From contig NZ_JBHSXL010000010.1 of NCBI RefSeq assembly GCF_042662125.1, forward strand, positions 1-64,000: a DNA stretch of 64,000 bases, written 5' to 3'. Positions 62,916 through 64,000 of the stretch are shown here, piece after piece. The DNA comes from Halopenitus salinus. GTDB lineage: Archaea; Halobacteriota; Halobacteria; Halobacteriales; Haloferacaceae. The position numbers were made by a program, and so were the translations under genes. The stretch's first letter is position 1. The number at the start of each line of letters is the position of its first letter. The notes beneath the pieces are model-generated. The model was not told where the DNA came from. It saw only the letters and a program-made list of their open reading frames with translations, and did no database searches.

Positions 62916-63958
62916 CGGGGTCGGGAGGCTCGCCCGACGCCGGGGACACCGGGGACACCGGGGACACCGAGGACGCCACCGACCCGCAGGAGGCGATCGA
63001 CGCCCGGACGGCCGCCGAGGCGGACGGACGCGATCCCCGGATCCAGGAACGAACCGCGGGCGAGGTCGGGGAGGGGATCCCGTTCATCGGGGCCGGTCCC
63101 GGCGATCCGGGACTGCTCACCGTGACGGGACGCGAGCTCGTCGAGGAGGCGGACCTCGTCGTCCACGCCGGCTCGCTCGTCAACAGCGAGCTGCTCGAGG
63201 CGTACTGCGCAGACGCCGAGCTGGTCTCGAGCGTCGGCAAGGACCTCGAGGAGCTGATCCCGTTGATGCGCGACGCCCACGAGGCGGGACGGAACGTGGT
63301 CCGCCTCCACAGCGGCGATCCGGCGATCTACGGTGCGGCCCTCGAGCAGATGGACGCGCTCGAACACGAGGGCGTCTCCACCTACCTCGTCCCGGGGGTC
63401 ACCTCGGCGTTCGCCGCCAGCGCGACCCTTCGAACCCAGCTCACGCTGAACGGCGTCGCCAACCACGTCGCGTTCACCCGCCCGCAGGGCCGGACGCTCG
63501 ACCCCGAGGACGACCACATCGGCGAGTTCGTCGAGATGGGCGACGTGACGACCTGCATCTACCTCGGGACCCACGCGATCCCCGAGACGATGGACCGACT
63601 TCTCGAGGACGGCCACGACCCCGAGACGCCGGTGGCCGTGGTCTATCACGCCTCCTGGCCCGACGAGGACGTGATCGAGGGGACGATCGAGACGATCGGC
63701 GAGGCGGTCGAGGAGGCGGGCTACCGCGCCTCCGCGCTCGTCGTGATCGGCGACGCGGCGCGCAAGACCGGCTACGAACGGTCGTACCTGTACGGCGACT
63801 GGGCGAACCGCGGATCGGATGCGGCCGAGGGGAACGATCCCAACGAGGCGGCCGACGCCGGCGATGTGGACGGCGCGACCGGGGACGATGACGCGCCGGG
63901 AACGGCCGACGCGGCCGGTACGACCGGGACGAGCGAAGCGAACGAGGCGGACGACTGA
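62912..63958 (+). CDS. cbiF: Cobalt-precorrin-4 C11-methyltransferase CbiF
   Basis: 348 residues. The core has FIGAGPGDPGLLTVTGRELV, RLHSGDPAIYGAALEQMDAL, VPGVTSAFAASATLRTQLTL and HVAFTRPQGRTLD, the order of CbiF/CobM. An N-terminal extension of about 45 residues with GDTGDTGDTEDATD repeats and a C-terminal tail with Ala/Asp/Gly words are both low complexity. Methylates C11 in cobalamin synthesis. Confidence 0.92.
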   Translation: MTGSGGSPDAGDTGDTGDTEDATDPQEAIDARTAAEADGRDPRIQERTAGEVGEGIPFIGAGPGDPGLLTVTGRELVEEADLVVHAGSLVNSELLEAYCADAELVSSVGKDLEELIPLMRDAHEAGRNVVRLHSGDPAIYGAALEQMDALEHEGVSTYLVPGVTSAFAASATLRTQLTLNGVANHVAFTRPQGRTLDPEDDHIGEFVEMGDVTTCIYLGTHAIPETMDRLLEDGHDPETPVAVVYHASWPDEDVIEGTIETIGEAVEEAGYRASALVVIGDAARKTGYERSYLYGDWANRGSDAAEGNDPNEAADAGDVDGATGDDDAPGTADAAGTTGTSEANEADD

Positions 63959-63983
63959 TCACCATGACCCGACCGATTCACCG

Positions 63984-64000
63984 ATGAGTACGGACACAGA
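63984..64000 (+). CDS. Start of next gene, probably cbiG, cut by window edge
   Basis: ATGAGTACGGACACAGA opens 26 bases after the cbiF stop. Only five codons are seen (MSTDT). In haloarchaeal cbi clusters cbiG follows cbiF, so that is the expectation, from gene order alone. Confidence 0.3.

Overview
The window looks like chromosome or megaplasmid sequence from a haloarchaeon (class Halobacteria). The reasons are GC-rich DNA with strongly acidic proteins, TATA-like boxes about 25 bases upstream of start codons (leaderless transcription), haloarchaeal IS200/IS605 and IS5-type elements, AbrB/UPF0175 plus PIN toxin-antitoxin pairs, a complete-looking succinyl-DAP lysine operon and an anaerobic-type cobalamin (cbi) operon.

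Layout. 1-14.6 kb is an accessory zone with TnpB elements and remnants, at least six toxin-antitoxin modules (HTH + PemK-like, AbrB + PIN, UPF0175 + PIN, VapBC), a Fic protein, an archaeal ATPase/DUF234 protein, and a large amino-acid permease fused to universal-stress domains. 14.7-19.2 kb holds a secreted Asp/Glu-rich protein, a CitE-like lyase, a zinc alcohol dehydrogenase and an MFS carrier. 19.4-26.5 kb is an AT-rich island with a TRAP transporter (DctQ, DctM, DctP), a DapA/NAL-family aldolase and an IclR regulator, probably one transferred catabolic locus for an organic or sugar acid. 26.6-34.5 kb contains a broken Mrr-like nuclease, a duplicated zinc-ribbon/HTH pair, a PUA protein, an MFS carrier, another UPF0175-PIN pair and a CopA copper ATPase.

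34.6-50.1 kb is a defence-type island. It carries a NYN-domain protein and a tight six-gene operon with divergent RAMP (Cas5/Cas7-like) proteins but no CRISPR array, matching the haloarchaeal HRAMP type of derived class 1 system. A structured leader, a palindrome and a small winged-helix gene lie upstream. Next come a frameshifted DDE transposase, a STAND-like NTPase interrupted by an IS5-type element, a PD-(D/E)XK-like protein, a membrane-anchored protein, and a gene split by a second IS that has a perfect 8-bp target duplication and carries an extra membrane-protein ORF. A decayed second copy of the DDE transposase closes the island.

50.2-64 kb returns to housekeeping genes: a small membrane protein, a lipoprotein and a zinc ribbon, then dapA-dapB and dapD-lysA-dapF-dapE (most junctions overlap as ATGA), an agmatinase-family enzyme, a cyclase-family hydrolase, and an HTH regulator divergent from cbiT-cbiL-cbiF-(cbiG). 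I saw no rRNA or tRNA gene and no CRISPR array.
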